A DNA stretch of 64,000 nt from Lacihabitans sp. CS3-21 (GTDB taxonomy: Bacteria; Bacteroidota; Bacteroidia; Cytophagales; Spirosomataceae), in NCBI RefSeq assembly GCF_024343675.1, contig NZ_RJUD01000008.1, positions 62,001 to 126,000 of the forward strand, in the 5' to 3' direction. A program made the translations under genes and the position numbers. This document shows, one piece after another, positions 27,472-35,901 of the stretch (position 1 is the first letter of the stretch; every line of letters starts with the position of its first letter). A model generated the notes under the pieces. That model worked only from the letters and a program-made list of their open reading frames with translations. It was not told where the DNA came from and did no database searches.

Positions 27472-30189
27472 TCAATTTGCTACCGTAAGAAAATCGCAAA
27501 ATATATTATCCTGATTTCTCAACTTAAGTACATAGAAATAGGTACCTGATTTTATATTATTGATATTATCAAAAACAATATTCATTTTACCTAGATCCTC
27601 AGAATTTTGAATCCTATGCGGTTTTTCGAGGCCATTTTTATCAAATATTTTTAGATATTCCAGCTCTGCATTTTCCAACATTCGCAATTCGAATTTTTCA
27701 TTTTTCAAATCATCGTTGGGCGAAATCCCTCTAGAAATTTCAAAAAAACGAATTGGAGTAGTTTCTACTTTTTCAATTAATTGCTCATCACTTTTATGGG
27801 CAATGGTTTCATAAATGGCCGAAATAGTAGTGTCTGAAGTTATATTTACTTGCAATTCTGTTTCAAAAAATTGCTTTTGACCAATCATCCAGTAAGAGAA
27901 TTTTTTAGATTCAGCATCTAAAGGTTTGATGTTTAATAGGCTATTATCTTCTTTGAAAACGCTAAAAGATCGATTTTCTAATTTATTATCAATTGAAAGC
28001 TCAGCCACAAACGGATTCAAAATTTTAACTTCATTGAAATTTGTTCCCAATTCAGATTTCAACTGTGCTCTAATTATATTTGGTCTCATTTTTAAGTAAT
28101 CCAAAACAACTTGACAATTTTGCTCCCAAGCTGTTTTTGATTGAATGATATTCCACCTTGATAAATGTTTTTCCATTTCTGGTTCATACAGTTTCTTAAT
28201 GTCTAAGAAAACCTTTGAGCTATTTTCATATTTGAAATTTTTATCTAACAATTCCGAAAACCTTTCAATAAATTGTTTCTTAAATGTTTGATTTTGAAGG
28301 AGTTTATTAAAAATAAAATTCTCTGACCTATTTATTGCATCGGCTAAATTGTTATGGGAAACATTCACCGTTTCACCTAATGAACGATCTGCATCAAAAA
28401 ACACCCAACGCCATTTACCATCATTTGGAGGACTGTCAGATTTATTGGTTTTCACACGCCAAAGTCTTACATTATTTTGAGGCCAGTCAATATTACCTAC
28501 AAATATGTGTGCTATTTGGAAGTCGATAAAATTTTCCATGTCTATCAACAACTTGGCTTTTTCAAAATTTGATGCATCCTTAAAATTGTTACCTTTGAAA
28601 AAAGTCTTCATCTCATTATAGGCTGTAATATCGCCATATTCCAACTCTTCAGGGCCGTCAAAAACCACTTTTATCATGTCCACATTGCCCTTATCTACGC
28701 CATAAACTTTGTTGAGGTAATCGTTATCTACCCTATCTCTTAGGTTATGAATTCCCCAATATTCCCCATTGATATATACAATGCTCGGCCTAAATTCCTG
28801 AATCGGAATTTTCAAATCCTTAACCATTTGGTGAATAAAAACGTCTTTAAACAAAGTTCCATTATAATCATTTCCGCTATTACGAAGCACTAAACTACCT
28901 TGATTGGTGGTTTTTTCTTTTCTAATAAGATCATATTTGTCAAAATTATCTTCGGAAAATAGCTTGAAAGATTTGTAGGGAAACGACCTGCTACATCCGC
29001 CATGAATTCTTCCCGTTATGGGTTGCGAAATCTTTTGAACTGAATTTTCGAAAAACTCAAAACTGGCGTCTTTCTCCCAAAGAGAGGAACGATTAGTATA
29101 ATTACCAATGGTACAGAGAGCAGTGACTTCGAATGAAGATCTCCTAAAATTATCAAAAGTACTACCTGCCACGTACATACCTCTTTCATAATCAAATAAT
29201 TCATCAGGATTAAATGCCAAGGATACAATCGGAAATGTGTAAGGGCTCTTTTTCGTGGTTTCAAAAAAGTAGGTATTGCTTACAATTTCACTGGGTAGTT
29301 TACCCTTTTTGACTGAAATAGCTCTAACAACTTGAGCCTTAGGAATTTCTACACGCGGCAAATAAGTGGCTGATCGGTCAAAGGTACTTGGAATCAAACT
29401 GTATCTATTTTTACCTAAATTTGCTTCCGATATTTCAAGTTTGTTTTCATACAGAAAACTTTGCTTTTGGTCACTGAACTTTTGATTTACAACTGGGTCA
29501 CCCGGATTCTCTTGATAATTCTTTTTGAATTCATACTTAACTCCGGCGGTGTTATTTGGAGAAGGTTCGGATCCGTCGAGCGTATAATAAATGTCCGCAT
29601 TGCTTAAAAAACGTGAAATTTTCAAGCCAAAAGAACTAGAATTAAAACCTCCTTCTTTTGAAAACTTAGGAGCTTTCGAAATTTTCTTAGCTGGAGTTTG
29701 CTCACTATTGCTCGCTTCAGGGCTAGGTTCTGAAAAGTATCTCAATCGCCTAGCTCCATTTGAAATTCTACCATAGGAAATATTTTTCCTGAGTGCGGGA
29801 TATTCAAACTTATCCGAAACACTGCCCGAAGCCGAAAACAATTTGATGGTTTCACCATCATCATCGAGGCTGAAATTTAAATGTCTAGGCCCAGCAGAAA
29901 CATTGCCACTTGCAATGAACAACAAAAACCCTTTTGCTGGAATTTTTAGACCTGTATTTGGGAATATAAACTTGATAGAATTATCGTCAGATATACCCAT
30001 TCCAGCAATGTCCACTTCCTGGTCGCTTGAATTATAGAGTTCTATCCAATCCTCGAACTGATAAGCAGGATTATTGCGTACTCCCTGATTATTGGCTAAA
30101 ACTTCGTTTATCTTGATTTGCCCAGAAGATAATGTAACGGCAAAAAGAGCAAACAGGATTGTCTGGTATATTTTTTTTGTCCCAATCAT
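27472..30189 (-). CDS. Lamin-tail and CotH kinase domain protein with a T9SS type B-like C-terminus
   Basis: 905 aa, with an N-terminal signal (TILFALFAVTLSSGQ). A lamin-tail domain (about 25-140, INEVLANN, FEDWIELYNSSDQEVDIAGM) is followed by a chitobiase-type FN3-like domain (ADIYYTLDGSEPS). The CotH kinase-like region (about 320-700) has GGCSRSFPYKSFKLF, IVYINGEYWGIHNLRDRVD and WRWVFFDADRSLG. The C-terminus (GISPNDDLKNEKFEL, LKIFDKNG, SGTYFYVLKLRN) resembles the gliding-motility/type B T9SS sorting domain. CotH kinases phosphorylate spore-coat proteins in Bacillus; the target in Bacteroidota is unknown. It is probably a surface or secreted protein. Confidence 0.85.
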   Translation of the reverse strand: MIGTKKIYQTILFALFAVTLSSGQIKINEVLANNQGVRNNPAYQFEDWIELYNSSDQEVDIAGMGISDDNSIKFIFPNTGLKIPAKGFLLFIASGNVSAGPRHLNFSLDDDGETIKLFSASGSVSDKFEYPALRKNISYGRISNGARRLRYFSEPSPEASNSEQTPAKKISKAPKFSKEGGFNSSSFGLKISRFLSNADIYYTLDGSEPSPNNTAGVKYEFKKNYQENPGDPVVNQKFSDQKQSFLYENKLEISEANLGKNRYSLIPSTFDRSATYLPRVEIPKAQVVRAISVKKGKLPSEIVSNTYFFETTKKSPYTFPIVSLAFNPDELFDYERGMYVAGSTFDNFRRSSFEVTALCTIGNYTNRSSLWEKDASFEFFENSVQKISQPITGRIHGGCSRSFPYKSFKLFSEDNFDKYDLIRKEKTTNQGSLVLRNSGNDYNGTLFKDVFIHQMVKDLKIPIQEFRPSIVYINGEYWGIHNLRDRVDNDYLNKVYGVDKGNVDMIKVVFDGPEELEYGDITAYNEMKTFFKGNNFKDASNFEKAKLLIDMENFIDFQIAHIFVGNIDWPQNNVRLWRVKTNKSDSPPNDGKWRWVFFDADRSLGETVNVSHNNLADAINRSENFIFNKLLQNQTFKKQFIERFSELLDKNFKYENSSKVFLDIKKLYEPEMEKHLSRWNIIQSKTAWEQNCQVVLDYLKMRPNIIRAQLKSELGTNFNEVKILNPFVAELSIDNKLENRSFSVFKEDNSLLNIKPLDAESKKFSYWMIGQKQFFETELQVNITSDTTISAIYETIAHKSDEQLIEKVETTPIRFFEISRGISPNDDLKNEKFELRMLENAELEYLKIFDKNGLEKPHRIQNSEDLGKMNIVFDNINNIKSGTYFYVLKLRNQDNIFCDFLTVAN

Positions 30190-30359
30190 TGTAAATATTT
30201 TTTCGAATTTTTAGAAAATTTTAATTACGAAATATATTTCAAGATGGTAGTATAAGGTTATTTTGTAGAATTACGGTGTAAAGGTAAAAAATGCATCATA
30301 AACATTTGCGAGAAATTCTAAAATTTTATTTCATGCAAATTAAAATACGAATGAATAAC

Positions 30360-30391
30360 AAAAAACAGCCAACCCATAATGAGCTGACTGT
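30360..30391 (-). terminator. Intrinsic terminator of xylA
   Basis: On the minus strand a 9-bp stem with two wobble pairs (30391-30383 with 30373-30365) encloses a 9-nt loop and is followed by TTTTTTG. It sits 35 nt after the xylA stop. Confidence 0.7.
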
Positions 30392-30425
30392 CTACATTTT
30401 ATGCTGAATAAACAATTAAAAAGGC

Positions 30426-31766
30426 TTATATATACTGATTGATAATCATTTCCATGAGCTCTTGCTTACCTGATATTTGAGCTGGTTCACCTACCTCTTT
30501 GGCTATTTTTGCCAAGTCTTCAAGGCTCAATTCTCCTTTCTCATATCTCGCCCCATTGCCAGTATTAAAAGATGCGTAGCGGTCGTCACGCAACTTTTTG
30601 TAAGGCGATTTGGTAAGAATGTCGTTGGCAACCAGAAGAGCACGAGCAAACACGTCCATACCACCTATGTGAGCTATAAATATATCTTCGAGATCCGTAG
30701 AATTTCTTCTTGTTTTGGCATCGAAATTTATACCACCATGTTTAAAACCATCTGTTTCTAATATAATCAGCATGGCTTCAGTCAATTCGAAAACATCAAC
30801 TGGAAACTGATCTGTATCCCATCCATTTTGGTAGTCACCACGGTTGGCATCAATTGAAGACAACATACCTGCATCAGCAGCCATTTGGAGCTCATGAGCA
30901 AAAGTATGCCCAGCCAATGTAGCATGGTTTACTTCAATATTTAAACCGAAATCTTTTTCTAATCCTTGTGCTCTCAAGAAACCAATAACCGTCTGAGCAT
31001 CAAAATCATACTGATGCTTAGAAGGCTCAGCTGGCTTAGGTTCAATGTAGAAAGTACCTGTAAATCCATTTTTGCGACCGTAATCTCTAGCTGTTCTTAA
31101 AAACTGTCCTAAATGATCCAGTTCTTTCTTGGTTTTGGTATTCAAAAGCGACATGTATCCTTCTCTTCCTCCCCAAAATGTATAACCCATTCCACCCAAT
31201 GCAATGGTTGCGTCGATACAGCTTTTAACTTGAAAACCCGCGTGAGCCACTACATCAAAGTTAGGATTGGTAGAAGCCCCATTCATATATCTCGGATTCG
31301 AAAACAAATTAGCAGTTCCCCAAAGCAATTGAGCTCCTGAGGCCTTTTGCTTAGCTTTTGCGTATTCTACGATTTTGGCCAAATTACTTTCATATTCTGC
31401 CAAAGAGTTTCCTTCTGGAGACATATCGACATCGTGAAAACACCAAAATTCAGTTCCTAGTTTTGTAAAAAATTCGAATGCAGCATCCATTTTGTCGTGT
31501 GCAGCTTGAAGTGCATTGGCATTGGCATCCCACGGAAATACTTTGGTACCTGGACCAAACGGATCACCACCTGTACCACAGAATGTATGCCAGTAAGAAA
31601 CCGCAAAACGTAAATGCTCACGCATAGTTTTACCTCCTACAAGTCTGTTTTCATCATAAAATTTGAAAGCAAGTGGATTGTCCGACTCTCTTCCTTCAAA
31701 CTTTATAGGTTCTTTTATAAATGGAAAATATTCCTTATCGCCTAAAGTAACTGTTAATTTTGACAT
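30426..31766 (-). CDS. xylA: Xylose isomerase
   Basis: 446 aa, the length of the class II enzymes. It interconverts D-xylose and D-xylulose with divalent metals. Characteristic stretches: [16 protein letters not shown] (catalytic His/Asp), [34 protein letters not shown] (metal Glu), [19 protein letters not shown] and [21 protein letters not shown]. No xylulokinase, transporter or pentosidase gene is adjacent. The divergent WYL regulator at 31962 may control it. A well-formed promoter is seen at 31817-31847. Confidence 0.96.
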   Translation of the reverse strand: MSKLTVTLGDKEYFPFIKEPIKFEGRESDNPLAFKFYDENRLVGGKTMREHLRFAVSYWHTFCGTGGDPFGPGTKVFPWDANANALQAAHDKMDAAFEFFTKLGTEFWCFHDVDMSPEGNSLAEYESNLAKIVEYAKAKQKASGAQLLWGTANLFSNPRYMNGASTNPNFDVVAHAGFQVKSCIDATIALGGMGYTFWGGREGYMSLLNTKTKKELDHLGQFLRTARDYGRKNGFTGTFYIEPKPAEPSKHQYDFDAQTVIGFLRAQGLEKDFGLNIEVNHATLAGHTFAHELQMAADAGMLSSIDANRGDYQNGWDTDQFPVDVFELTEAMLIILETDGFKHGGINFDAKTRRNSTDLEDIFIAHIGGMDVFARALLVANDILTKSPYKKLRDDRYASFNTGNGARYEKGELSLEDLAKIAKEVGEPAQISGKQELMEMIINQYI

Positions 31767-31816
31767 AGGTTTTATTGCGTTTTGAAGTAAAAATATAAAT
31801 TTTTCTTATTAAGTGT

Positions 31817-31847
31817 CAAAAGTACAATTAAAAATAATTGTTTCAAA
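31817..31847 (-). promoter_or_regulatory. Putative xylA promoter
   Basis: Minus strand: TTTG (31847-31844), 19-nt spacer, TACTTTTG (31824-31817). This matches the Bacteroidota primary sigma consensus closely and predicts a leader of about 45 nt. Confidence 0.65.
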
Positions 31848-31906
31848 ATAATATTAATTAATTTTTTTAAAAAATAATTACTAAAATATTTAGCCATTTA
31901 AAATAA

Positions 31907-31936
31907 TTGAAAAGGAATCAAATAGTTTTAATTTTG
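31907..31936 (+). promoter_or_regulatory. Putative promoter of the WYL regulator gene
   Basis: TTG (31907-31909), 19-nt spacer, TAATTTTG (31929-31936), 26 nt before the ATG at 31962. It is back-to-back with the xylA promoter; the two -33 elements are about 60 nt apart. Confidence 0.65.
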
Positions 31937-31961
31937 AACAGATATTATATTAAAATCTTAT

Positions 31962-32921
31962 ATGAATCGTCTCGACCGATTGACAGCAATTTTAATTCAA
32001 CTTCAATCTAAAAGAATTGTAAAAGCTCAAGAAATAGCCGAACGATTTGAAATAAGCTTGAGAACTGTTTATAGAGATATTCGCACCTTAGAACTTGCGG
32101 GAGTACCGATTATGAGCGAAGCTGGAATTGGATATTCTTTAATGAAAGAATACAGACTTCCGCCAGTTCAGTTTACTACAGATGAGGCAGTTGCTTTCTT
32201 TACAGCAGATAAAATTTTGGCTAAAATTGGAAATACACAAACCAGAAAAAACTTTGAATCAGGACTATACAAAATAAAGTCGGTGTTGGGTCATCAAGAA
32301 AAAGAACTCTTAGATGATGCCAATCAATACATCAGTGTAGTAGAAAACCAATATGTTCCGAATACTTCGGATGTCAAAATCGGTGAAATATTACAAGCCA
32401 TTATAGATAAAAATATTCTAAAAATTAGATATTTCAGTGCTCAACAATACGAAGAAAACTCAAGAAATATTGAACCCATTGGACTTTACAATCAGTCTCA
32501 ATATTGGTATCTGATAGCATGGTGCCAGATGCGGAAAGATTACCGGAACTTCAGACTGGATAGAATTCGCGAAATGGAAAAACAAAGCAAAAGATTTGAT
32601 CAAAAACATCCAACTTTTACTTCCTTTCTGAAACAAACGGCCAAAGAGCATCTTTTGACCAAGATTACTGTGAGAATAGACAAAAACGCTTATCACTATT
32701 TGGGAAATCAACATTTCTATATGGGATTTGTGTCTGAAAAGCAAGTTGGAAATCAAATAGAAATGACTTTTCTTTCTTCTAATCTAAATGGATTTTCGCA
32801 TTGGTATATGTTAATTGGTGGAGAGTCTGATATTCTGGAGCCAGCAATACTCAAAGAAATGGTACTCGAAAAAGTAGAAAATGTAAAAACCAGACTGCAT
32901 GGAAAAGCCGATCATCAATAA
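31962..32921 (+). CDS. YafY-type transcriptional regulator (HTH + WYL domain)
   Basis: 319 aa. The N-terminal winged helix (RLTAILIQLQSKRIVKAQEIAERF, then SLRTVYRDIRTLELAGVPI) is the HTH_11/DeoR type. The WYL domain covers about 140-230 (ILKIRYFSAQ, QYWYLIAWCQMRKDYRNFRLDRI) and contains the intact WYL triplet with following Arg residues, which bind ligand or nucleic acid in other members. It is divergent from xylA across 195 nt, so control of xylA is possible. Its 3' end overlaps the next gene by 23 nt. Confidence 0.9.
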   Translation: MNRLDRLTAILIQLQSKRIVKAQEIAERFEISLRTVYRDIRTLELAGVPIMSEAGIGYSLMKEYRLPPVQFTTDEAVAFFTADKILAKIGNTQTRKNFESGLYKIKSVLGHQEKELLDDANQYISVVENQYVPNTSDVKIGEILQAIIDKNILKIRYFSAQQYEENSRNIEPIGLYNQSQYWYLIAWCQMRKDYRNFRLDRIREMEKQSKRFDQKHPTFTSFLKQTAKEHLLTKITVRIDKNAYHYLGNQHFYMGFVSEKQVGNQIEMTFLSSNLNGFSHWYMLIGGESDILEPAILKEMVLEKVENVKTRLHGKADHQ

Positions 32922-33375
32922 AAAAGTAAAAGTGCAGAAATACCCAGGAAAAGGCGGCTGGACTTACGTGGTTTTGGAATACACTCCTTCTGAGAAAGGA
33001 AATTCGCTTTGGGTGAAAGTGAAAGGCACCGTAAACGGAGCTGAAATAGAACAATATAAGATAGCATCTATGAAAAACGGCCTTTATATGTTGCCCCTAA
33101 AAGTAGAACTAAGAAAAAAATACAATATAAAGGAAGGCGATGTTGTAGATGTTTGCATCTACTTGGACAAAAGCGATCTAATAGTACCACTGGAAATAAT
33201 GGAATGTCTGGAAGATTTCCCAAAAGCTCTAGAATTCTTTAACAATATGACTGAAAGCAATAAAAAATATTACATTGAATGGATAGCCGAAGCTAAAAAC
33301 CTCGACACCAAAGTTAATAGAATCAATAAAATGATAGATAGATTGATGGAAGGAAAAAGAATGTATGATATTTAG
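32899..33375 (+). CDS. DUF1905/YdeI-type protein
   Basis: 158 aa. The first 95 residues match DUF1905 (GGWTYVVLEYTP, WVKVKGTVNGAEIEQYKI, YMLPLKVELRKKYNIKEGDVVDVCIYLD). The last 60 look like the helical YdeI/OmpD-associated tail (FNNMTESNKKYYIEWIAEAKNLDTKVNRINKMIDRL). Members are small cytoplasmic proteins; some are linked to bacteriocin or peptide protection, but the role is not established. It overlaps the WYL regulator by 23 nt, so the two are cotranscribed. Confidence 0.8.
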   Translation: MEKPIINKKVKVQKYPGKGGWTYVVLEYTPSEKGNSLWVKVKGTVNGAEIEQYKIASMKNGLYMLPLKVELRKKYNIKEGDVVDVCIYLDKSDLIVPLEIMECLEDFPKALEFFNNMTESNKKYYIEWIAEAKNLDTKVNRINKMIDRLMEGKRMYDI

Positions 33376-33472
33376 TTATTCGCAATTCGTTATTAGTTAT
33401 TGGTTATTGGTTATTGGTTATTAGTTATTGGTTATTAGTTATTAGTTATTAGTTATTAGTTATTAGTTATTA
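33375..33472. repeat. Heptamer tandem array GTTATT(A/G), 12 copies
   Basis: Positions 33389-33472 are twelve consecutive 7-nt units: eight GTTATTA and four GTTATTG. Two decayed units (GTTATTC, GCAATTC) in phase at 33375-33388 precede them, so the array begins at the last base of the DUF1905 stop codon. The spacing is exactly 7 throughout. Confidence 0.95.
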
Positions 33473-33676
33473 GGGAAGTTTTATTTTATAATAATAGTTT
33501 TCTATCCAAATTTCAATCCTCTAGAATTAATAAATTTCAAACACTACTGACATAGGGCTGTCATTTCACATAATTAGTTTTGCTTCATAAGAAATTCGGA
33601 TCAAAATCGAATCTCTCGATAATTATCGAGACGTAAATCGGATCAATCTAAAATCGTAAATCAAAACAATCAAATC
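33376..33676. other. Intergenic stretch: repeat array plus palindrome
   Basis: This 301-nt gap holds the heptamer array, a perfect 18-nt palindrome at 33614-33631 (TCTCGATAATTATCGAGA) and two copies of TCGGATCAA at 33596-33604 and 33638-33646 flanking the palindrome. No gene is seen. Confidence 0.8.
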
Positions 33677-34171
33677 ATGATCTCATTTATTGAAGCTTTT
33701 AAGAAAGAATTGGAGGCAGAAGCCATCCAAACACGCAGAATGTTGGAAATAGTACCAACAGATAAAATGGATTGGAGACCACATCCAAAAAGCATGAACA
33801 TTAAAACATTAGCCACTCACTTGGCTGAGATTCCGCTCATGATAGTGATGGGCCTAAAACATGACAAGTGGGATTTTGGAAACTCACCCTATAAGGCTGC
33901 CAATTGCAACAATACAGAAGAGTTATTAGCCTGTTTTGATGATTGCATTGCAGAGGCAAGAATTGCTCTTGATGAATCAACAGACGACATTTTGCAAAAT
34001 CCTTGGGTGATGTGTTCTGGAGATCAAGTTTGGCTCACGTTAGAAAAATGGGAAACTTTCCGGCACGCTATGGGACAAAATGCTCATCACCGAGCTCAGC
34101 TTCAAGTTTGTTTACGCTTGCTAGGTATCCCTGTCCCAGGCCCTTATGGCCCAAGTGCTGACGAGATGTAG
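33677..34171 (+). CDS. DinB family protein
   Basis: 164 aa, a four-helix DinB/YfiT-like fold. Candidate metal ligands are H49 (LATHLAEIP) and the His cluster HAMGQNAHHRAQL (about 137-149), followed by the family ending LGIPVPGPYGPSADE. Such proteins bind Zn or Ni, and some are thiol transferases; the Escherichia name refers to damage-inducible expression in Bacillus, not the polymerase. It is a single gene with a strong terminator. The substrate cannot be inferred. Confidence 0.88.
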   Translation: MISFIEAFKKELEAEAIQTRRMLEIVPTDKMDWRPHPKSMNIKTLATHLAEIPLMIVMGLKHDKWDFGNSPYKAANCNNTEELLACFDDCIAEARIALDESTDDILQNPWVMCSGDQVWLTLEKWETFRHAMGQNAHHRAQLQVCLRLLGIPVPGPYGPSADEM

Positions 34172-34197
34172 AATTTACAGTTAACCAAACTCTTGTC

Positions 34198-34245
34198 AAA
34201 ACAGGCCTGAATTAGACAAAATCTAAAATTCAGGCCTGTTTTTTT
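34198..34245 (+). terminator. Strong intrinsic terminator after the DinB-family gene
   Basis: AAACAGGCCTGAATT (34198-34212 region) pairs with AATTCAGGCCTGTTT (34227-34241), with a 14-nt loop and a run of seven T. The stem is perfect over about 15 bp. Confidence 0.88.
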
Positions 34246-34443
34246 GATTATAATCTATAAATTAGGCGTATTTTTTTGAATTCAATGTAAATGAGGTTTC
34301 CCTAATCGAATTTGAAATTAATTGAAATCTCAAAACGTACGAATTCCGAAATAAATTCTTGAAGCTTAGACCAATATCAATGAAGTTTTGAGATAAAAAA
34401 CTATATAGGTTTCTTGATTTTGAAAATTTTTTTGTAAATTTTA

Positions 34444-34475
34444 TTTGCTATTAAGTAAAGTATATTTTACATTTG
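34444..34475 (+). promoter_or_regulatory. Promoter of the membrane protein/XRE module
   Basis: TTTG (34444-34447), 20-nt spacer, TACATTTG (34468-34475). It predicts a start of transcription near 34482 and a leader of about 30 nt to the ATG at 34512. It is overlapped by the GTAAA/TTTAC half-site cluster. Confidence 0.6.
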
Positions 34476-34505
34476 GTAAATTATTCTTTACAATAGTAAA
34501 ATTAC
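34455..34505. promoter_or_regulatory. Candidate operator: alternating GTAAA/TTTAC half-sites
   Basis: Half-sites occur at 34455 (GTAAA), 34466 (TTTAC), 34476 (GTAAA), 34487 (TTTAC), 34496 (GTAAA) and a partial TTAC at 34502. The first five start 9-11 nt apart and alternate in orientation, giving overlapping dyads on one face of the helix. They cover the -7 region and the leader. The XRE-type regulator encoded downstream is the natural candidate to bind (inference). Confidence 0.5.
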
Positions 34506-34511
34506 AAGAAA

Positions 34512-35000
34512 ATGAAATCAAGATTTTTGTTTCCGCATCGATTCAAACTCATGGGTTGGATCATCGCTATTCCTGCTTTGATATTAGGTGGCTTCGTACT
34601 TTTTAATGATTTGAGTCTCGATTTTCTAACCATCAAATTGCCCTTCAAATATTACTTTTCAGATAGTTTTGTGATAGGTTCGAGTAAAACCCATTTCAAT
34701 GATGAAGTTTCAGTATTGAACTTTACAGACGAAGTTGCGGCAATTGGGAGTATTATTGGCCTAATACTCATAGCCTTTTCTAAGGTAAAAATCGAAGACG
34801 AATATGTGACAATCACCCGACTAGAATCTCTTCAGTGGGCAATTTATTTTAATTTTAGCCTTTTGATATTAGCCACGGTTTTTGTTCATGGAATGGCATA
34901 TTTCCAAGTCATTATCTTCAATATGTTTACGCCATTGGTATTTTTCATTGTCAGATTCTACTTTATTCTTTTTCTAAAACCTCGTTTTGAGAAAAACTAA
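34512..35000 (+). CDS. Integral membrane protein paired with an XRE regulator
   Basis: 162 aa with four predicted spans: about 14-31 (GWIIAIPALILGGFVLF), 74-90 (DEVAAIGSIIGLILIAF), 107-127 and 130-155. A short cytoplasmic motif VKIEDEYVTITRLESLQWAIYFNF lies between spans 2 and 3. No enzyme motif is seen. Small HTH regulators next to membrane proteins of this size are a recurrent pair in Bacteroidota and Firmicutes; the function is unknown. Confidence 0.7.
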   Translation: MKSRFLFPHRFKLMGWIIAIPALILGGFVLFNDLSLDFLTIKLPFKYYFSDSFVIGSSKTHFNDEVSVLNFTDEVAAIGSIIGLILIAFSKVKIEDEYVTITRLESLQWAIYFNFSLLILATVFVHGMAYFQVIIFNMFTPLVFFIVRFYFILFLKPRFEKN

Positions 35001-35024
35001 AATAACGATTAAAGCTAAACAATC

Positions 35025-35075
35025 ATGAAAAAGTTCAAAGGCTCATTGATATCACTTTCAATCTTTGGGTCTTAG
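35025..35075 (+). CDS. Possible 16-codon mini-ORF between membrane protein and XRE gene
   Basis: ATG at 35025 opens MKKFKGSLISLSIFGS followed by TAG. The MKK-plus-hydrophobic opening looks like the start of a gene that has been truncated, or a short leader. It lies 24 nt after the preceding stop and 26 nt before the XRE ATG. Support is weak. Confidence 0.2.
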   Translation: MKKFKGSLISLSIFGS

Positions 35076-35101
35076 CGAATTTGCATGAAAATAAAACCGA
35101 A

Positions 35102-35302
35102 ATGAAAAATAGAATAAGAATAGAAAGAGCCATAATGAACATCACACAGGCTGATTTGGCAGAAAAGATAGGCGTAAGCCGTCAAACCATCAATGCCATG
35201 GAAAGCAACAAATATGTACCCTCCACAGTTTTAGCCCTTAAAATTGCCAGACTATTTGGCAAAACTGTAGAGGATATATTTGAACTAGAATTCGAAGACT
35301 AA
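35102..35302 (+). CDS. Small XRE-family HTH regulator
   Basis: 66 aa from ATG 35102 (an in-frame TTG seven codons upstream is possible). It is almost entirely a helix-turn-helix: NITQADLAEKIGVSRQTINAMESNKYVPSTVLALKIARLFGKTVEDIFELE, the YozG/Cro-like small form. It probably represses its own operon with the membrane protein upstream. Its stop overlaps the stop of the convergent DUF1080 gene by 4 nt. Confidence 0.92.
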   Translation: MKNRIRIERAIMNITQADLAEKIGVSRQTINAMESNKYVPSTVLALKIARLFGKTVEDIFELEFED

Positions 35303-35883
35303 ATCTCGGCCAGAAGTATTTTGCTATACTGAATGCTCATGTTATTGCCAGGGTGCAACTGAATTCCTATTGGACCAGAAGCTGGTATCTTTTCAGAGAC
35401 ATAGGTCATTACTTCTTTCCCATTTAGCCAAACAGTGTAGGTTTTATCCACCACTTTTATTTTTATGGTATTCCATTCGCCCACTTTCAATATTCCATCC
35501 GTTTTCGCTTCTGAAGGATATCGCAATCCTGGAATATAGGGCGATGCCGTAAGATCTCTTTTGAGCGAACCCGAAATTCCGATTTGAATTTGGTCATTTT
35601 CCCCCCTCAAAAAAACACCCGAATCCACTACGCCACTCACATCTTTATAGGTTACTTCAACAATAAAATCTTTGTACGATTTCTCTGTCCAAAGTATGCT
35701 TCCCTTGCGGTCGTCGCTACTTTTTACAAGGAGCATTTTGTCTTTCACCGTCCAATTATCATAGTTTGGCTGAGGAACTACCCAACCGCTCAAGTTTTTC
35801 CCATTAAATATCTTTTTAAGTTTCTGCCCAGAAACCACTACCGAAAAACCTAAAATCAAGAAACAAAGAATTGCTTTTTTCAT
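35299..35883 (-). CDS. DUF1080 (3-keto-disaccharide hydrolase-like) exported protein
   Basis: 194 aa with a signal peptide (MKKAILCFLILGFSVVVSGQ). The domain is a concanavalin-like jelly roll: IFNGKNLSGWVV at the start, DNWTVKDKMLLV, FIVEVTYKDVSGVVDSGVFLRG, GEWNTIKIKVVDKTYTVWLNGKEV and GPIGIQLHPG. The family includes 3-keto-glucoside and 3-keto-disaccharide hydrolases, common in Bacteroidota; the exact substrate is unknown. Periplasmic. It converges with the XRE gene with a 4-nt overlap of stop codons. Confidence 0.9.
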   Translation of the reverse strand: MKKAILCFLILGFSVVVSGQKLKKIFNGKNLSGWVVPQPNYDNWTVKDKMLLVKSSDDRKGSILWTEKSYKDFIVEVTYKDVSGVVDSGVFLRGENDQIQIGISGSLKRDLTASPYIPGLRYPSEAKTDGILKVGEWNTIKIKVVDKTYTVWLNGKEVMTYVSEKIPASGPIGIQLHPGNNMSIQYSKILLAEI

Positions 35884-35901
35884 GAGAAAATTTGAAATGG
35901 T

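Larger units (their letters stand above)
34172..34511. other. Intergenic stretch: terminator, promoter and operator only
   Basis: The 340-nt gap contains the DinB terminator at its left end and the promoter/half-site cluster at its right end. In the middle (about 34250-34440) only AT-rich sequence is seen. Confidence 0.7.

Noticed and set aside
33375-33472. Heptamer array considered as a CRISPR array
   Set aside because: Units are 7 nt and contiguous, with no spacers; no cas genes are present.
33677-34171. DinB family name read as DNA polymerase IV
   Set aside because: The protein is the 164-aa metal-binding four-helix DinB/YfiT family, unrelated to the polymerase.
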